A stretch of DNA of 64,000 nucleotides from Kuschelorhynchus macadamiae (taxonomy: Eukaryota > Arthropoda > Insecta > Coleoptera > Curculionidae). This document shows positions 25,555-36,515 of this stretch, one piece after another. The notes under the pieces were generated by a model that was not told the origin of the DNA, did not search any database, and saw only the letters and a list, made by a program, of their open reading frames with translations. The position numbers were made by a program, and so were the translations under genes. Position 1 is the first letter of the stretch; every line of letters begins with the position of its first letter. Where the stretch lies: NCBI GenBank assembly GCA_030620095.1, contig JAUTXW010002493.1, positions 124,001-188,000 of the forward strand. The letters are read 5' to 3'.

Positions 25555-26614
25555 GTGTTCCTCAGGGTTCGGTGCGTAACGCAGTATTGTTTCTTTTGTA
25601 TATAAATATGGCATCAGTGGCAGATTCACTGTATGTGCTGACGACACAACTATTCTGTGGTACGGTAGGAGTTCTGATGAACTAAAAAAAAATATTCAGG
25701 GATTTTAATTGTTTAGGCTACAATACAAAAAAACTAGCATTTTCATTTTGAAATGTTTATTTGCTGACTTAGTCTTAGGGAACAGTTTGGTTGAAAATGC
25801 CAATTGTTCAAAACTTATGGGTGTTCTTATTGATGACATCTGAGCTACGGCATCGCCTTTTGAGGTTTGTGCAGTTTGTGTAATTATTGTTAACCTCTAT
25901 TCTAGTACTGCAAAAGAGAACTCTTAGGTACGTGTATAATGTTATATTTAGAGAGCAGTGCAAAAGTCTTTTTATAAAAGAAAAAATACTAACTGTTATA
26001 GGTGATTTTATTTTACAAGGTCTGATAAATATCTTTATTCTAATCTTCATAAAGGATCTCCTTGTGGGTGAGCCGATGGCAAAACTTACACTCTTTGCGG
26101 GTGATACAACCATATCATTTGCGGGTAATTTGCTGCGGGATGTTCTTTTAATGATGGGTGATGCACAGTCGAGGACTGAAACTTCATTATGAACAATAAA
26201 GAATGCACTCTGCATGAATGCAGGGAGAGAGGAGTGGGATCAGAATAAATCTGATCTACTGAAAGGAGAGCTGTGTCTATTTACAGACGGCCTATTCACA
26301 GGTGCTGGAATCCATGGGGTAAGGCCGAAGGTTGCTCTGAAAGTAAGCCTGGGCAATAACACCTCAATATTCCAAGCAGAAGTTCATGCTATCGAATTGT
26401 GTGCTAGAATGTTGCAGGACCAACAAATAATACATAAAACGATAAAAATATTCACGGAGAATCAAGCGGCTCTTAAAGCACTTGAAGCGAGTTATTGTAC
26501 ATCCAAAACAGTTTGAAACTGCCAAAAAGCACTGGGGAGCGACAATGAAATCGCTCTTATTTGGATACCAGGACATGCGGGTTTGGAGGGAAGTGAGTCT
26601 GCGGACCTTCTATA
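25555..26614 (+). pseudogene. RNase H-bearing LINE (R1/I-like), 5' piece
   Basis: RT remnants include 'SVPQGSV' near 25556, then after a frameshift 'FTVCADDTTILWYG' and, near 26090, 'LFAGDTTISFAG'. From 26223 a LINE RNase H domain is readable: 'CLFTDGLFTGAGIHG', 'SLGNNTSIFQAEVHAIELCA', 'IFTENQAALKALEA', then after a frameshift 'LIWIPGHAGLEGSESAD'. The Asp/Glu/Asp/His architecture is recognisable, with the second Asp-containing motif decayed. It is interrupted at 26614 by a TA-duplicating transposon and resumes at 29466. Confidence 0.8.
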
Positions 26615-27206
26615 GTCGAATGCGGTCTTATCGTGCGGGTCCAAAGGTTACCAACGTTATGAATCAAATTAGAAAACACAGTGAATATCAAAATGTTGTG
26701 TGATTCTTTTATCGAGCTATTAAATCTCGATGGGCTATTTACAAATATACAGGGAGAAAGAAAATAGTTTTTTTTACTATATTAAGCAATAATATTAAGA
26801 TAGCCACTTAATATTATTTTATATATTAAATGCCGAGGGACTAAATAAGAAAATTCGCTAAATATGTATTTGGTTAAATTTTTTTGGTTGGCAAAAACAA
26901 AATTACACAAAATGGCATGCGCCTTAATAAAGTCGGAAGGCGGTTCGAATCAGTGGAACAGTTAGGATATGTTCTGTTTATACAGCCACTTAATGAAAGT
27001 GAGATTTTTTTATCAATCACCAAAAATTATGAGCCCCGCTTGACCTAAAAATCTAAGCACTTATACAGTGTCATTTATTTAAATGCGGGCTACCCCTGTG
27101 CAAAGTAAAGTTGTTTTTTTTTGTATTGTGATAACAAAAAAAATTTATTTTGCAAAAATATACACTTTTGTTAAAAACACAAGATAATTAGTACTTCCCT
27201 CGTGCG

Positions 27207-27209
<3 letters not shown>

Positions 27210-27261
<52 letters not shown>
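27210..27261. repeat. (TA)n microsatellite, 52 bp
   Basis: Perfect TA array within the 3' UTR of family B copy 3. Confidence 0.98.
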
Positions 27262-27263
<2 letters not shown>

Positions 27264-27415
27264 TGTCAATTCTAATAAAAAAATTTTTTAATTAAAATTC
27301 ACTGGCTAATATCCAGGAGCCAGTGGCAAAAGCTCTGAGGATCCGTATAAGGAATGTACAGAAACTTGTGCATGAAAAAAAAACATAATTTATTTCCGAA
27401 GAAGATTAAGAAATG

Positions 27416-29325
27416 TACAGGGTGTTCCAGCGAGGACTGAACAGGGACCTATTTTCGACCTTCCTTGTATTTTGGAAAAATTCAAAATAGCCAATCGATG
27501 TATTTTTTCTTGTAGAATCCAAAAATGTCATCGAAAAAATATTTGAACCAGAAACAAAAGAGTTACGCTATGCATCAGGTGTTTTTTAAATGGAATGTAT
27601 CGTTTTTTATACGATTTTTGGAAAGAGTGATTTTTTTTATGTCCGTTCTGATTAAAAGATTTGATTTTGCGATAGCTGTTTATATTACGTTTTAATGTTT
27701 TACAAACTAAAATTTTAGCTTCACCTGTTTAAAATATACGATAGGTTGGTATAGGTGATCAAGGTAAAATGACGTTTGAATGCTTTGTCCATAAAAATTG
27801 ACATTATTTTAATTATTGTCGAAGTCTTCACCTAAAAAATATATATTTGACTCTGATCGAAATGAAATACTCTTTGGACGAGAGACTACAGGTTGTTATG
27901 CTGTTTTACAAGTGCCAAGAGAAGCAAGAAGAAGATTTATTGCAAATTTTCATAGAAATATATCCATCAATACAATTCTAAGGATAAAAAACCTATTTGA
28001 GGAAAATAAAACTTTACATGATAGAAAAAGAAATTCAATAAAAAATAATTATTAAATAATAAAATAAAACTACTAATAACATAAGTTTTCAATGTGACCG
28101 CCGTTTTTCTCGAAACAACATCGATAACCCCTTTGTAGCCTTTCTAAACTTGCTGTTACAATATGATTTTCCTGGTTAAGGCGGTTTATTTCATCGACAA
28201 TTTTTCCCATGATCTCTTGAATATTTTCGTTTCGTTGTCTGTATACGACGTTCTTCAAATGGCCCCAAAGAAATGTATCCAAAACTGAGAGGTCGGGGCT
28301 ATTGGGCGGCCAAGCATATGTTCCATTTCACCCTATCCATTCGTTATGGCGCCGATTTAAAAATTGAACCACATCATGCAAGGCATGAGGAGGCGCCCCA
28401 TCATGTTGCCAAATTAAATTCTGATATTCTGCCAATGGTAAGTCTTCCAAAAAATTTTCAATTTCGTTTTCTAAAAACTCATAATATCTGTGCCCATTTA
28501 AAGTCCCGTTAAAAAATATTGGTCCCAAAATTTTATTGTTTTTTATCCCACACCAAACATGAATAGAATTCCTCCCTTGAAATTTAATAGTCTGGAACTT
28601 TTTTGGATTTTCAAGGGCCCAGTGGTGACTATTATGTCTGTTGAATACTCCTGATGTTGTGAAAGTAGCTTCGTCGGTCCACACAATATTTTTGAATAAA
28701 TCAGGGTCTTCGTTTTCTTGCCGAATTACCATTTGAGAAACAAATTGGAAGCGAAGTTCTTTTTGTGCCGGTGTCTCGATTTCTTCTTCTTTGTATATTT
28801 CTTTTTCTATCATGTAAAGTTTTATTTTCCTCAAATAGGTTTTTTATCCTTAGAATTGTATTGATGGATATATTTCTATGAAAATTTGCAATAAATCTTC
28901 TTCTTCCTTCTCTTGCATTTTCTTGGCACTTGTAAAATAGCATAACAATCTGTAGTCTCTCGTCCAAAGAGTATTTCATTTCGATCAGAGTCAAATATAT
29001 ATTTTTTAGGTGAAGATTTCGACAATAATTAAAATAATGTGAATTTTTATTGACAAAGCATTCAAACGTCATTTTACCTTGATCACCTATACCAACCTAT
29101 CGTATATTTTAAACAGGTGAAGCTAAAATTTTAGTTTGTAAAACATTAAAATGTAATATAAACAGCTATCGCAAAATCAAATCTTTTAATCAGAACGAAC
29201 ATAAAAAAATCACTCTTTCCAAAAATCGTATAAAAAACGATACATTCCATTTAAAAATCACCTAATGCATAGCGTAACTCTTTTGTTTCTGGTTCAAATA
29301 TTTTTTCGATGATATTTTTGGATTC
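27416..29325 (-). mobile_element. Tc1/mariner-type element, family D copy 1
   Basis: Left terminus (TA)CAGGGTGTTCCAGCGAGG. The long inverted arms (27416 to about 28034, and about 28817-29325) include the N-terminal coding segment of the transposase on both sides. The right terminus is missing about 100 bp: the sequence breaks at 29325 into family B DNA. Compared with copy 2 (41770-43964), about 176 bp of the transposase corresponding to 43137-43312 are deleted. Confidence 0.88.
28073..29020 (-). pseudogene. Family D transposase copy 1, internal deletion
   Basis: The N-terminus 'MKYSLDERLQIVMLFYKCQE' is followed by 'ILRIKNLFEENKTLHDRKR', where the deletion joins out of frame to 'PAQKELRFQFVSQMV'. 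The first Asp is in 'IVWTDEATFTTSG' and the second in 'IWQHDGAPPHALH'. The region with the third Asp, before 'DTFLWGHLKNVVYRQRN', is intact in copy 2. The C-terminus 'CCFEKNGGHIENL' is typical of this transposase group. Confidence 0.85.
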
Positions 29326-29465
29326 ATGTGAAAATATTATAGGTCTATCTAATTCATCTTCCGGATTTTAATCGGAGGATACGATACACGTAATAAAAGA
29401 AAAACAAATTTAAAAAGTTTGTCGTTGATAAATCGTATGACCCGCACGATAACACTGCTTTTGAC

Positions 29466-29650
29466 TATAGATAGCAAAGAAAGGCGCAGAGACAATATTC
29501 GTGGGACCTGAACCAGCTTTAGGAGTATCCCACGAAACGGCCAAGCACGCAACTTTGGACTTGGTTGAGGAAAAAGCTAATCTCTATTGGCTTGGACTGC
29601 GTGAGGCATTAAGAATACTTGCAGGTTTAAAGTTTCTTAAATATTACAGA
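29466..29650 (+). pseudogene. RNase H-bearing LINE, 3' piece
   Basis: Continues the interrupted LINE: 'KKGAETIFVGPEPALGVS' and 'HETAKHATLDLVEEKANLYW'. This is the segment that normally follows the LINE RNase H 'ELA..GA..PF.GPEP' motif. It fits the left piece at 26614 once the inserted element and one TA are removed. Confidence 0.75.
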
Positions 29651-30119
29651 CATTCTTTCGTTAACCTCAGTATACTCACCTTTCCCTCAGTTTACATCTT
29701 GGCATGCATTTTGCATATTAAAAAGAATGAACATCTTTACGTCCAGCACAGGGATGTGCACTGCCATGCCACTAGAAACAAAGATGACCTTATAGCCCCT
29801 TAATGTAGACTGTAGAAAATATAGCGGTCAAGCTTTATAATAAATTACCTATGCATGTCACACAGTTGCCCTTTAATAGAATGAAAGAAAGAGTGAACGA
29901 GCTTGGTATGTAAAAATCCATTTTATAGTGTGAGAGTTCTTAAATTTTAAAGATATGTAAGTGGTATTTGAACATGTTTTCTATATATTACAATAAAATA
30001 TGTTTTAGCCTAGTAGGTATCTTCAGATTTTATTAAATTTATAGTGATACATAAGACTTAACTTTTAGTGTATAAAAGAAGGTTATTTTTCTACCATGGT
30101 GATTTTCTATTAGAGTTTG
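29651..30119. other. LINE 3' region and intron, no gene seen
   Basis: Decayed 3' portion of the LINE followed by AT-rich intron. No open frame or RNA gene. Confidence 0.4.
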
Positions 30120-30832
30120 TACAGGGTGATCTGTTAAGGGTAGCGAGCGGCCATATCTCATAAGATATTGGTCGTATAGATTTGAGAAAAAAAAATCGTA
30201 ATAAAAGTCGCCAAGAGAAATTGCGGAAAATTATTTTCGAGTTTGTCAAACGTCCGCTAGAGGGCGTAACAACCAACACCAAGTAGAAAAATGGGGTTTT
30301 TTATAGAATTTTGCCTAATGAAAATATATCGATGATATCATTTTCATATTTAGTGACCATTTCCCTACACTTTTTGTCTAAAATGTTTTGTTCGATATAT
30401 CAAAATAAAGCGGTGGGGGAAGTTCAATTGTTTTTTCAAACAAACCAAGATGTCTCCCGTTTCTTTTGACCGATTTTAGCAAACTTAGGCTCATATGAAA
30501 GAGCATAATTTGCACTACGAAACGCTTATTTGGTTTTGAATTTTTGACTTTTGCTGGCGTCGCTAGATGGCGTTAACTGAATTAGTAGCATATTTTTTAG
30601 TTTTTTTCAAAAAAAAAACAAATGTGATGGTATATTCATTTTTACATATTTTAAAAGGGGATAAATTTCTCTATAATTTAATGAAAATAATTTATCATCT
30701 ACCTTTTTTTGAACCGTTGATATTGACCAAAATATTATTTTATTTTATTAAAAAATGGCACGCCACTGCTTTTTGTCAAAATAAAAATCATTTTCGTAAT
30801 CACTTATTAATTGCTAACAAAAAGAGCCTCCT

Positions 30833-31033
30833 AGTTACGTTCCCGTGAGAAATGCAATTCTGCATTTATGCACTTGCAATTCTTAGACTTTTATCTTTTC
30901 GTTCTCATGCAACATAAGCATTACTGAACTTATAAATATAACTAAAATGCATTTTGTAGTCAGTTCTCTTTGTACGCTTATGAAATAAAATTGATTTTTT
31001 AAAAATAATTTCTCGTGTTTCGAGTTGTTAACT
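30833..31033 (+). repeat. 5' LTR, 201 bp
   Basis: Starts AGTTACGTTCCC and ends GAGTTGTTAACT. The AGT...ACT ends are typical of errantiviruses. It reads identical to the 3' LTR at 38268-38468. Confidence 0.95.
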
Positions 31034-31051
31034 GGCGCAGTCGGTAGGATT
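31034..31051 (+). promoter_or_regulatory. Primer-binding site, tRNA-Ser type
   Basis: TGGCGCAGTCGGTAGGAT directly follows the LTR with no spacer. The same type of site is known from the 17.6/297 group, whose primer is tRNA-Ser. The gypsy type is TGGCGCC.. (tRNA-Lys). Confidence 0.8.
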
Positions 31052-31495
31052 ATTGTCAACAGTCGCGCATCGTGCGTATTTTCTGGTTTCGTCTTAACGA
31101 TTCGTGGCAAAAATCGGACAATTAAAAAATCTTCAGGGTGTACTAAGAAACTCAAAAATTGACCAGGGATTTGGAACAGCATCGTCCAGCGTCCTATTGG
31201 TGCGAGTTTGGGAACACACATCGTCCCACCCTCATAGCTGCTAACCAGGGAAAGGACCACATCGCCTCTCCTATTGGACCCTAGTTTAAGAATGAGAATT
31301 GGAATTATCTTCAGTACATTGCTGTAAGTGCTTCCTTTCAATTTTCCTTATATTTTATTTTTATCCTATCTTAAATATTGATATTTACGTCTCTTGTAAT
31401 TCCGCAAACTGGAAGATTTAACATCAGCTTTTGGAAATTTAAATTGTGAAAGAAATCTAACACCTTTTTCTAATTTAATTCAAATAAGTAAAATA

Positions 31496-32745
31496 ATGAC
31501 TACTGAACCTAATTTACAACTAGTCAGGCAGACAATATTCCCTTATTTGATGGGAATCCAAAACAAATAAACAGATTTATTAATGCTTGTGATAATTTTT
31601 ATAATAATCATAGAAATAAAACGGACAATAATGCACCTATAAATGTATGTTTACACGATACTATATTAAGTAAACTTGTAGGTAGGGCAGCCGATATTAT
31701 TTGTTCTAGAATAGAATTAAATACATGGCCCGCAGTAAAAGCTGCAATAATTTCGACTTTTTCAGATCATAGATCGATTGATTGTATTATTCAAGATATA
31801 ATAACGTCCAAACCGGAAAAAAATGAAACACCGCAACAATTTGGCCTGCGTTTGCAAGACGCTCGCAGTTTGTTATTTTCCAAAGTAAATTTAAGCAATG
31901 AAACGCAAGCTCTAAAACTTTTAAAAATTAATGAATACGGAAATTTAGTATTAAAAACCTTCATAAACGGTCTAAACTACCATATGCAACTTGTGGTTAG
32001 ATTAAAAAATCCAGTTACTTTAGAAGAGGCAATGAGCTGTGCCTTGGAAGAAGAAAATTTTATGTATTATAAGAACCGTAGTAACATATTACCAAAAAAC
32101 CCAAATTTTAATTCACAAAAACCAAAAATAAATTTGCCTACACAAGCACATTATCCTGCTAATGTGAGACCAATATTTTCGAATTACCCCGTTCAGCAAT
32201 TTTCAAATTTTATGCCTTCTTATAAACAACCAATCCCAAATTTTAATAATGGAAATAATCAATTTATGGGCTTTGGACAATTTAGGCAACCCGCAAATAA
32301 TTTTAGACAATCGAATTTCCCAAATCAAAGTTTTATGCAAAGAAACACTTTTACCCCAAGACCATCTTTTAATCCCCAAAATCAACGCCCAACTTCTTCT
32401 GGAATATCACGCCAACAAAAGCCTGAGCCGATGGATACTTCTTCAGGGAACACAATCCTTAGAAGAAACCAACAACCACATTCTTCACAACGTAATATTG
32501 TTGTAGAAGAACTATATAATCAATCAGTCGAATCGATAAATACCGATAATGATCAAAATGAAAATTTTCAAACTAGCAATGCTGAATTTCAATATTATTA
32601 CCCGGAATACACCGATAATTCGCAATATTCGTATAATGACTCCAATACCGAATTTTCTTGTCTAGAAAATAACCCTTATGAAAATCAAATTGATTTTAAT
32701 GAAGAAAATTTTCAGGAGAACCAAATTTCCAACAACCAAACATAA
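31496..32745 (+). pseudogene. gag: Errantivirus gag, frameshifted near its start
   Basis: Gag forms the particle core. ATG 31496 opens a frame that stops at about 31570. The main gag frame (-1 relative to it) is open from about 31540 to TAA 32745, so one indel at about 31530-31550 separates the start codon from the body. The body has a capsid-like helical region followed by an Asn/Gln/Pro-rich, basic tail ('RPSFNPQNQRPTSSG', 'KPEPMDTSSGNTILRRN') instead of a CCHC knuckle. That is usual for errantivirus Gag proteins. The C-terminus is acidic. Its last 43 nt overlap pol. Confidence 0.85.
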
Positions 32746-35700
32746 TACTTTTAAATAATTATACAAATTCAGATTTACCAGTAATTTTCATACCCGAAAT
32801 CAAAGCAAAATTTTTAATTGATACAGGTAGTGGCAAAAGTTTTATAAAGCCTAATTTAGCATACAAAATTTATTCAAATTTCATTTTTTCGGAACCTTTC
32901 TCAGTAAGGACAGCCCACGCTACGTCCATTCACAATGAAGTAATTAATATACCAATATTTCCTTGTTTTAATCATACAGGTAATCATAAGTTTTATCTTT
33001 TTGATTTTTCACCTAAATTTGACGGACTTTTAGGAATTGATTTTCTAACACATATTGGAGCTAATATAAATTTAAAACATTGTTCTTTAGATACTCAATT
33101 TGTAACATTGCCTTTATATTATCAAAATAATATATCAAATTTACATAATTTTGAAACTATCGAAATAATAATTCCCCCACGTACATGTCAAAGAATCAAA
33201 CTGCCTGTAAATCAATCGAATGGTTTAGGTATTTTAAAATATACAGATTTTGGTTGCGCAGAGATGCCAGAAGCTTTAGTACAAGTCATTGACTCCTACG
33301 CAACAACTATAATTACGAATAGTCGCGAAAACCCAGTTAAAATAAAAATATTTAATCCCATAGATATCGAAACCATAAATGAAGTAGAAAACAACTTCAT
33401 AGAAAAAATGGAAACCGATACAGAAATAAATGAATATATGGATAATACACAAAAGCAAAACTTAAAAAATTTAAGACTGTCACATTGTAATCAGGAAGAA
33501 TACAGAGCTATTCGAAACTTGTGTTACGAATATCGTGACATATTTTATTGTGAGGGCATCCCACTTACATTTACTAATCAAATTAAACATAAGATAAACC
33601 TAACCGATGACACACCTATATATACAAAGACTTATCGATATCCCGAAATTCATAAAAAAGAGGTTAAAACCCAAATTAACAAAATGTTAGAGAACGGTAT
33701 CATTCAAAACTCAACGTCACCGTGGAGTAGTCCAATTTGGATTGTCCCAAAAAAGATGGACGCGTCCGGTAAACGTAAATGGCGTATCGTTTGCGATTTC
33801 CGTAAAATCAATGAACGCAGTATTGATGATAAATTTCCTTTACCAAATATATCGGATATTCTCGATAAACTTGGAAAATCTCAATATTTCAGCACATTGG
33901 ATCTAGCAACCGGTTTCCATCAAATAGAAATGGAACCGAATGATATCCCTAAAACAGCCTTCTCAACCGATACAGGTCATTATGAATTTAGACGCATGCC
34001 TTTTGGCTTAAAAAATGCGCCCTCTACATTTCAGCGAGTCATGAACAACGTCCTTCGGGGACTTCAAAATGAAATCTGTTCTGTATATCTTGATGACATA
34101 ATAATCTTCTCTACGTCACTTCAAGAGCACATCGATAGATTAAAATCCGTTTTTGATAGACTTAGAGAATCCAATTTAAAAGTGCAGCTAGACAAATCAG
34201 AATTTTTACACAAAGAAGTTGCTTATTTAGGTCACAAAATTACAAGCGAAGGTGTAAAACCTAATCCTGATAAAGTCACCGCAGTTAAAAATTTCCCCAT
34301 ACCAAAAACCCAAAAAGACATTAAGTCATTTTTAGGACTAGCCGGATATTATCGTAGATTCATCAAAGACTTCGCAAAAATCACGAAACCCCTTACACTA
34401 TGTCTCAAAAAAGGAGCGAAAGTTGAACACTCACCAGCCTTTATTCAATCCTTTAACCATTTAAAAGAATTGCTTATTAATGCTCCAATACTAAAATACC
34501 CTGATTTTGAAAAACCTTTTGTCCTTAAGACAGATGCCTCAAATGTAGCCCTAGGCGCTGTTCTCTCTCAAGGCAACCCGCCAAATGACAACCCTGTAGC
34601 ATTCGCGTCGCGCACTCTAAATGAAACAGAACAAAAATACTCAACGATTGAAAAAGAACTTTTAGGAATCGTTTGGGCATGTAAATACTTTAGACCTTAC
34701 CTTTATGGCAAAAAATTTAAAATATATACTGACCATCGCCCATTAGTATGGTTATTTAACCTCAAAGAACCAAATTCGAAATTAGTACGTTGGAGGCTAA
34801 AACTTGAAGAGTATGATTATGAAATAATCTACAAAAAAGGGAAACAAAACACTAACGCTGACGCCCTTAGCCGAATTCAATTAAACGCAATCGAATCCGA
34901 ATCATTAATAAATTACCCAGGCGATATAGACACCGACGTAACGCAATTCCTAAACGACCAATTCAACCCAGATATCCTTGACTCTGAAGTAGTGTCACAA
35001 ACAATAGAAAGACTAGAACACGAACCTGAAACAACACCCAAAATTAATATTATTTCTGACATTCTAATAACTCCACCTATAACACAACTAACCCATTCTA
35101 ATATTCCAATAAAACCACCCGTAACGGAAACAATACATAGTACAAATGCTAACGAAAATCATTCCAATATGACTATATTAGATGAAATTATTAATAATAA
35201 AGCTCATCAACTTATTATTAAAAAAGCACCTTATGACAAATATGTTAAAACCAAACGTGAAAATTTCGAAGGACATCAAATTATTCACGCAACATTACCC
35301 ACTAATATTATAGTAATTACTAACTTTTTGAAAGAATATTTAACAAATAAAACAACATATGTTTATTTCTTTTCCAAAGAACTAAGAACCTATTTTCAAC
35401 AAACAATGAATAACCATTTTAAAAATTTAAAACTTATAGAATGTTCAAAATTAATAAATAATGCTCAACCTGACGAACGAGAATTACTAATTAAATATCG
35501 TCATGAAGGCAAAACAAATCATAGAGGAATCGAAGAAACTTGCAAATTTTTAAAAGCAAATTATTATTGGAAATCACTTAAGGCAGATGTAACAAAATAC
35601 ATCAATAATTGTGAAATCTGTCAACGATCAAAATATAATCGAAAACCACCAGATCAACCTTTGATATTAACCGAAACGCCAAGCAAACCTTTCGAAATTG

Positions 35701-36515
35701 TTCATATCGACACTTTCATCATAGGTAAACAAAAATTCCTAACTATTATAGATAAATTCTCCAAATACGCACAAGCCTTGCCTTATACTGGAAATGCAGT
35801 GTCGTGCTGTGAACAGTTAATTAATTTCTTTTCCTTTTTACGTATTCCAAAACAAATAGTTTCAGACAACGGATCTGAATTTCAGAACGAAGTCGTTAAA
35901 GGCTTATTAAATACACATAATATTAAAATACACTTCACTACCCCCTACCACCATGAATCAAACTCCCCTGTTGAAAGGCTGCATTCCACATTAATCGAAC
36001 ACATTCGATTACTTCGAGAATCGGACCCCAATGCAGAAGTTACCAAACTTATGCCGTACGCAATTATTGCCTATAATAACACGATCCATTCTAGTACGAA
36101 TTTTACCCCATACGAACTTGTCTTCGGACACACAGACTCTAGAGATCCTATGGATTTAATACCCGCTCATGTATATACCGAGTATGTCAATAATCATAAA
36201 AATAACACACAAATTTTGTACGACAAAATTACAAAGGAATCACGAGAACTAAAACAAAAAATTATAGATAGGGCAAACAAGGATAAAACCCCGACCAATT
36301 TAATAATAGGCTCACAAATTTATAAAAAATCAGATAATCGATCTGGAAAAATAAAAAAGAGATATTTAGGCCCATTCATACTAACGGCTATATTAGAAAA
36401 TAATAAAATACAAATAGAAAATCCCAAAAATAAATACAAAGAAATTATACATGTTAACGAAACTAAAATAATACCCCTTGTTCCAGATGCTGGACCATCG
36501 TCGGCGGCTACGTAA
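32703..36515 (+). CDS. pol: Errantivirus pol: protease, RT, RNase H, integrase
   Basis: Expressed in the -1 frame relative to gag. The open frame starts at 32703. An aspartic protease is read at about 32810 ('LIDTGSGKSF') with 'GLLGIDFL' downstream. Counting residues from 33108, RT is at about 180-400: 'SPWSSPIWIVPKK', 'FSTLDLATGFHQI', and the active-site 'VYLDDIIIF' at about 326. RNase H starts at about 470: 'VLKTDASNVALGAVL', 'EKELLGIVWACKYFRPYLYG', 'TDHRPL', 'NADALSR'. The integrase from about 795 has the HHCC zinc region (ending 'NNCEICQRSK') and the DDE core with 'HIDTF', 'SDNGSEFQNE' and 'SNSPVERLHS'. No stops or frameshifts. The end overlaps the presumed env splice acceptor. Confidence 0.96.
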   Translation, partial: RKFSGEPNFQQPNIILLNNYTNSDLPVIFIPEIKAKFLIDTGSGKSFIKPNLAYKIYSNFIFSEPFSVRTAHATSIHNEVINIPIFPCFNHTGNHKFYLFDFSPKFDGLLGIDFLTHIGANINLKHCSLDTQFVTLPLYYQNNISNLHNFETIEIIIPPRTCQRIKLPVNQSNGLGILKYTDFGCAEMPEALVQVIDSYATTIITNSRENPVKIKIFNPIDIETINEVENNFIEKMETDTEINEYMDNTQKQNLKNLRLSHCNQEEYRAIRNLCYEYRDIFYCEGIPLTFTNQIKHKINLTDDTPIYTKTYRYPEIHKKEVKTQINKMLENGIIQNSTSPWSSPIWIVPKKMDASGKRKWRIVCDFRKINERSIDDKFPLPNISDILDKLGKSQYFSTLDLATGFHQIEMEPNDIPKTAFSTDTGHYEFRRMPFGLKNAPSTFQRVMNNVLRGLQNEICSVYLDDIIIFSTSLQEHIDRLKSVFDRLRESNLKVQLDKSEFLHKEVAYLGHKITSEGVKPNPDKVTAVKNFPIPKTQKDIKSFLGLAGYYRRFIKDFAKITKPLTLCLKKGAKVEHSPAFIQSFNHLKELLINAPILKYPDFEKPFVLKTDASNVALGAVLSQGNPPNDNPVAFASRTLNETEQKYSTIEKELLGIVWACKYFRPYLYGKKFKIYTDHRPLVWLFNLKEPNSKLVRWRLKLEEYDYEIIYKKGKQNTNADALSRIQLNAIESESLINYPGDIDTDVTQFLNDQFNPDILDSEVVSQTIERLEHEPETTPKINIISDILITPPITQLTHSNIPIKPPVTETIHSTNANENHSNMTILDEIINNKAHQLIIKKAPYDKYVKTKRENFEGHQIIHATLPTNIIVITNFLKEYLTNKTTYVYFFSKELRTYFQQTMNNHFKNLKLIECSKLINNAQPDERELLIKYRHEGKTNHRGIEETCKFLKANYYWKSLKADVTKYINNCEICQRSKYNRKPPDQPLILTETPSKPFEIVHIDTFIIGKQKFLTIIDKFSKYAQALPYTGNAVSCCEQLINFFSFLRIPKQIVSDNGSEFQNEVVKGLLNTHNIKIHFTTPYHHESNSPVERLHSTLIEHIRLLRESDPNAEVTKLMPYAIIAYNNTIHSSTNFTPYELVFGHTDSRDPMDLIPAHVYTEYVNNHKNNTQILYDKITKESRELKQKIIDRANKDKTPTNLIIGSQIYKKSDNRSGKIKKRYLGPFILTAILENNKIQIENPKNKYKEIIHVNETKIIPLVPDAGPSSAAT
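32706..32712 (+). promoter_or_regulatory. Candidate -1 frameshift slippery heptamer
   Basis: A AAT TTT fits X XXY YYZ in the gag frame. The pol frame is closed by TGA at 32700-32702, and gag stops at 32743-32745, so the shift must occur in a 43-nt window that contains this heptamer. Confidence 0.7.

Larger units (their letters stand above)
26615..29465 (-). mobile_element. Family B Tc1/mariner-type element, copy 3, TA-flanked
   Basis: Left end GTCGAATGCGGTCTTATCGT and right end ACGATAACACTGCTTTTGAC form inverted termini of about 26 bp with TA duplicated on each side (26613-26614 and 29466-29467). These are the same termini as at 11786 and 44685. The body is mostly deleted: 27262-27415 is the antisense tail with the duplicated N-terminal region, and 29326-29465 is the 5' end. 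A second transposon sits between them. It is inserted in the RNase H LINE. Confidence 0.85.

Noticed and set aside
30883..31341. 152-codon minus-strand ORF over the 5' LTR and leader
   Set aside because: It lies antisense to the LTR, primer site and leader of the errantivirus and has no recognisable protein features.
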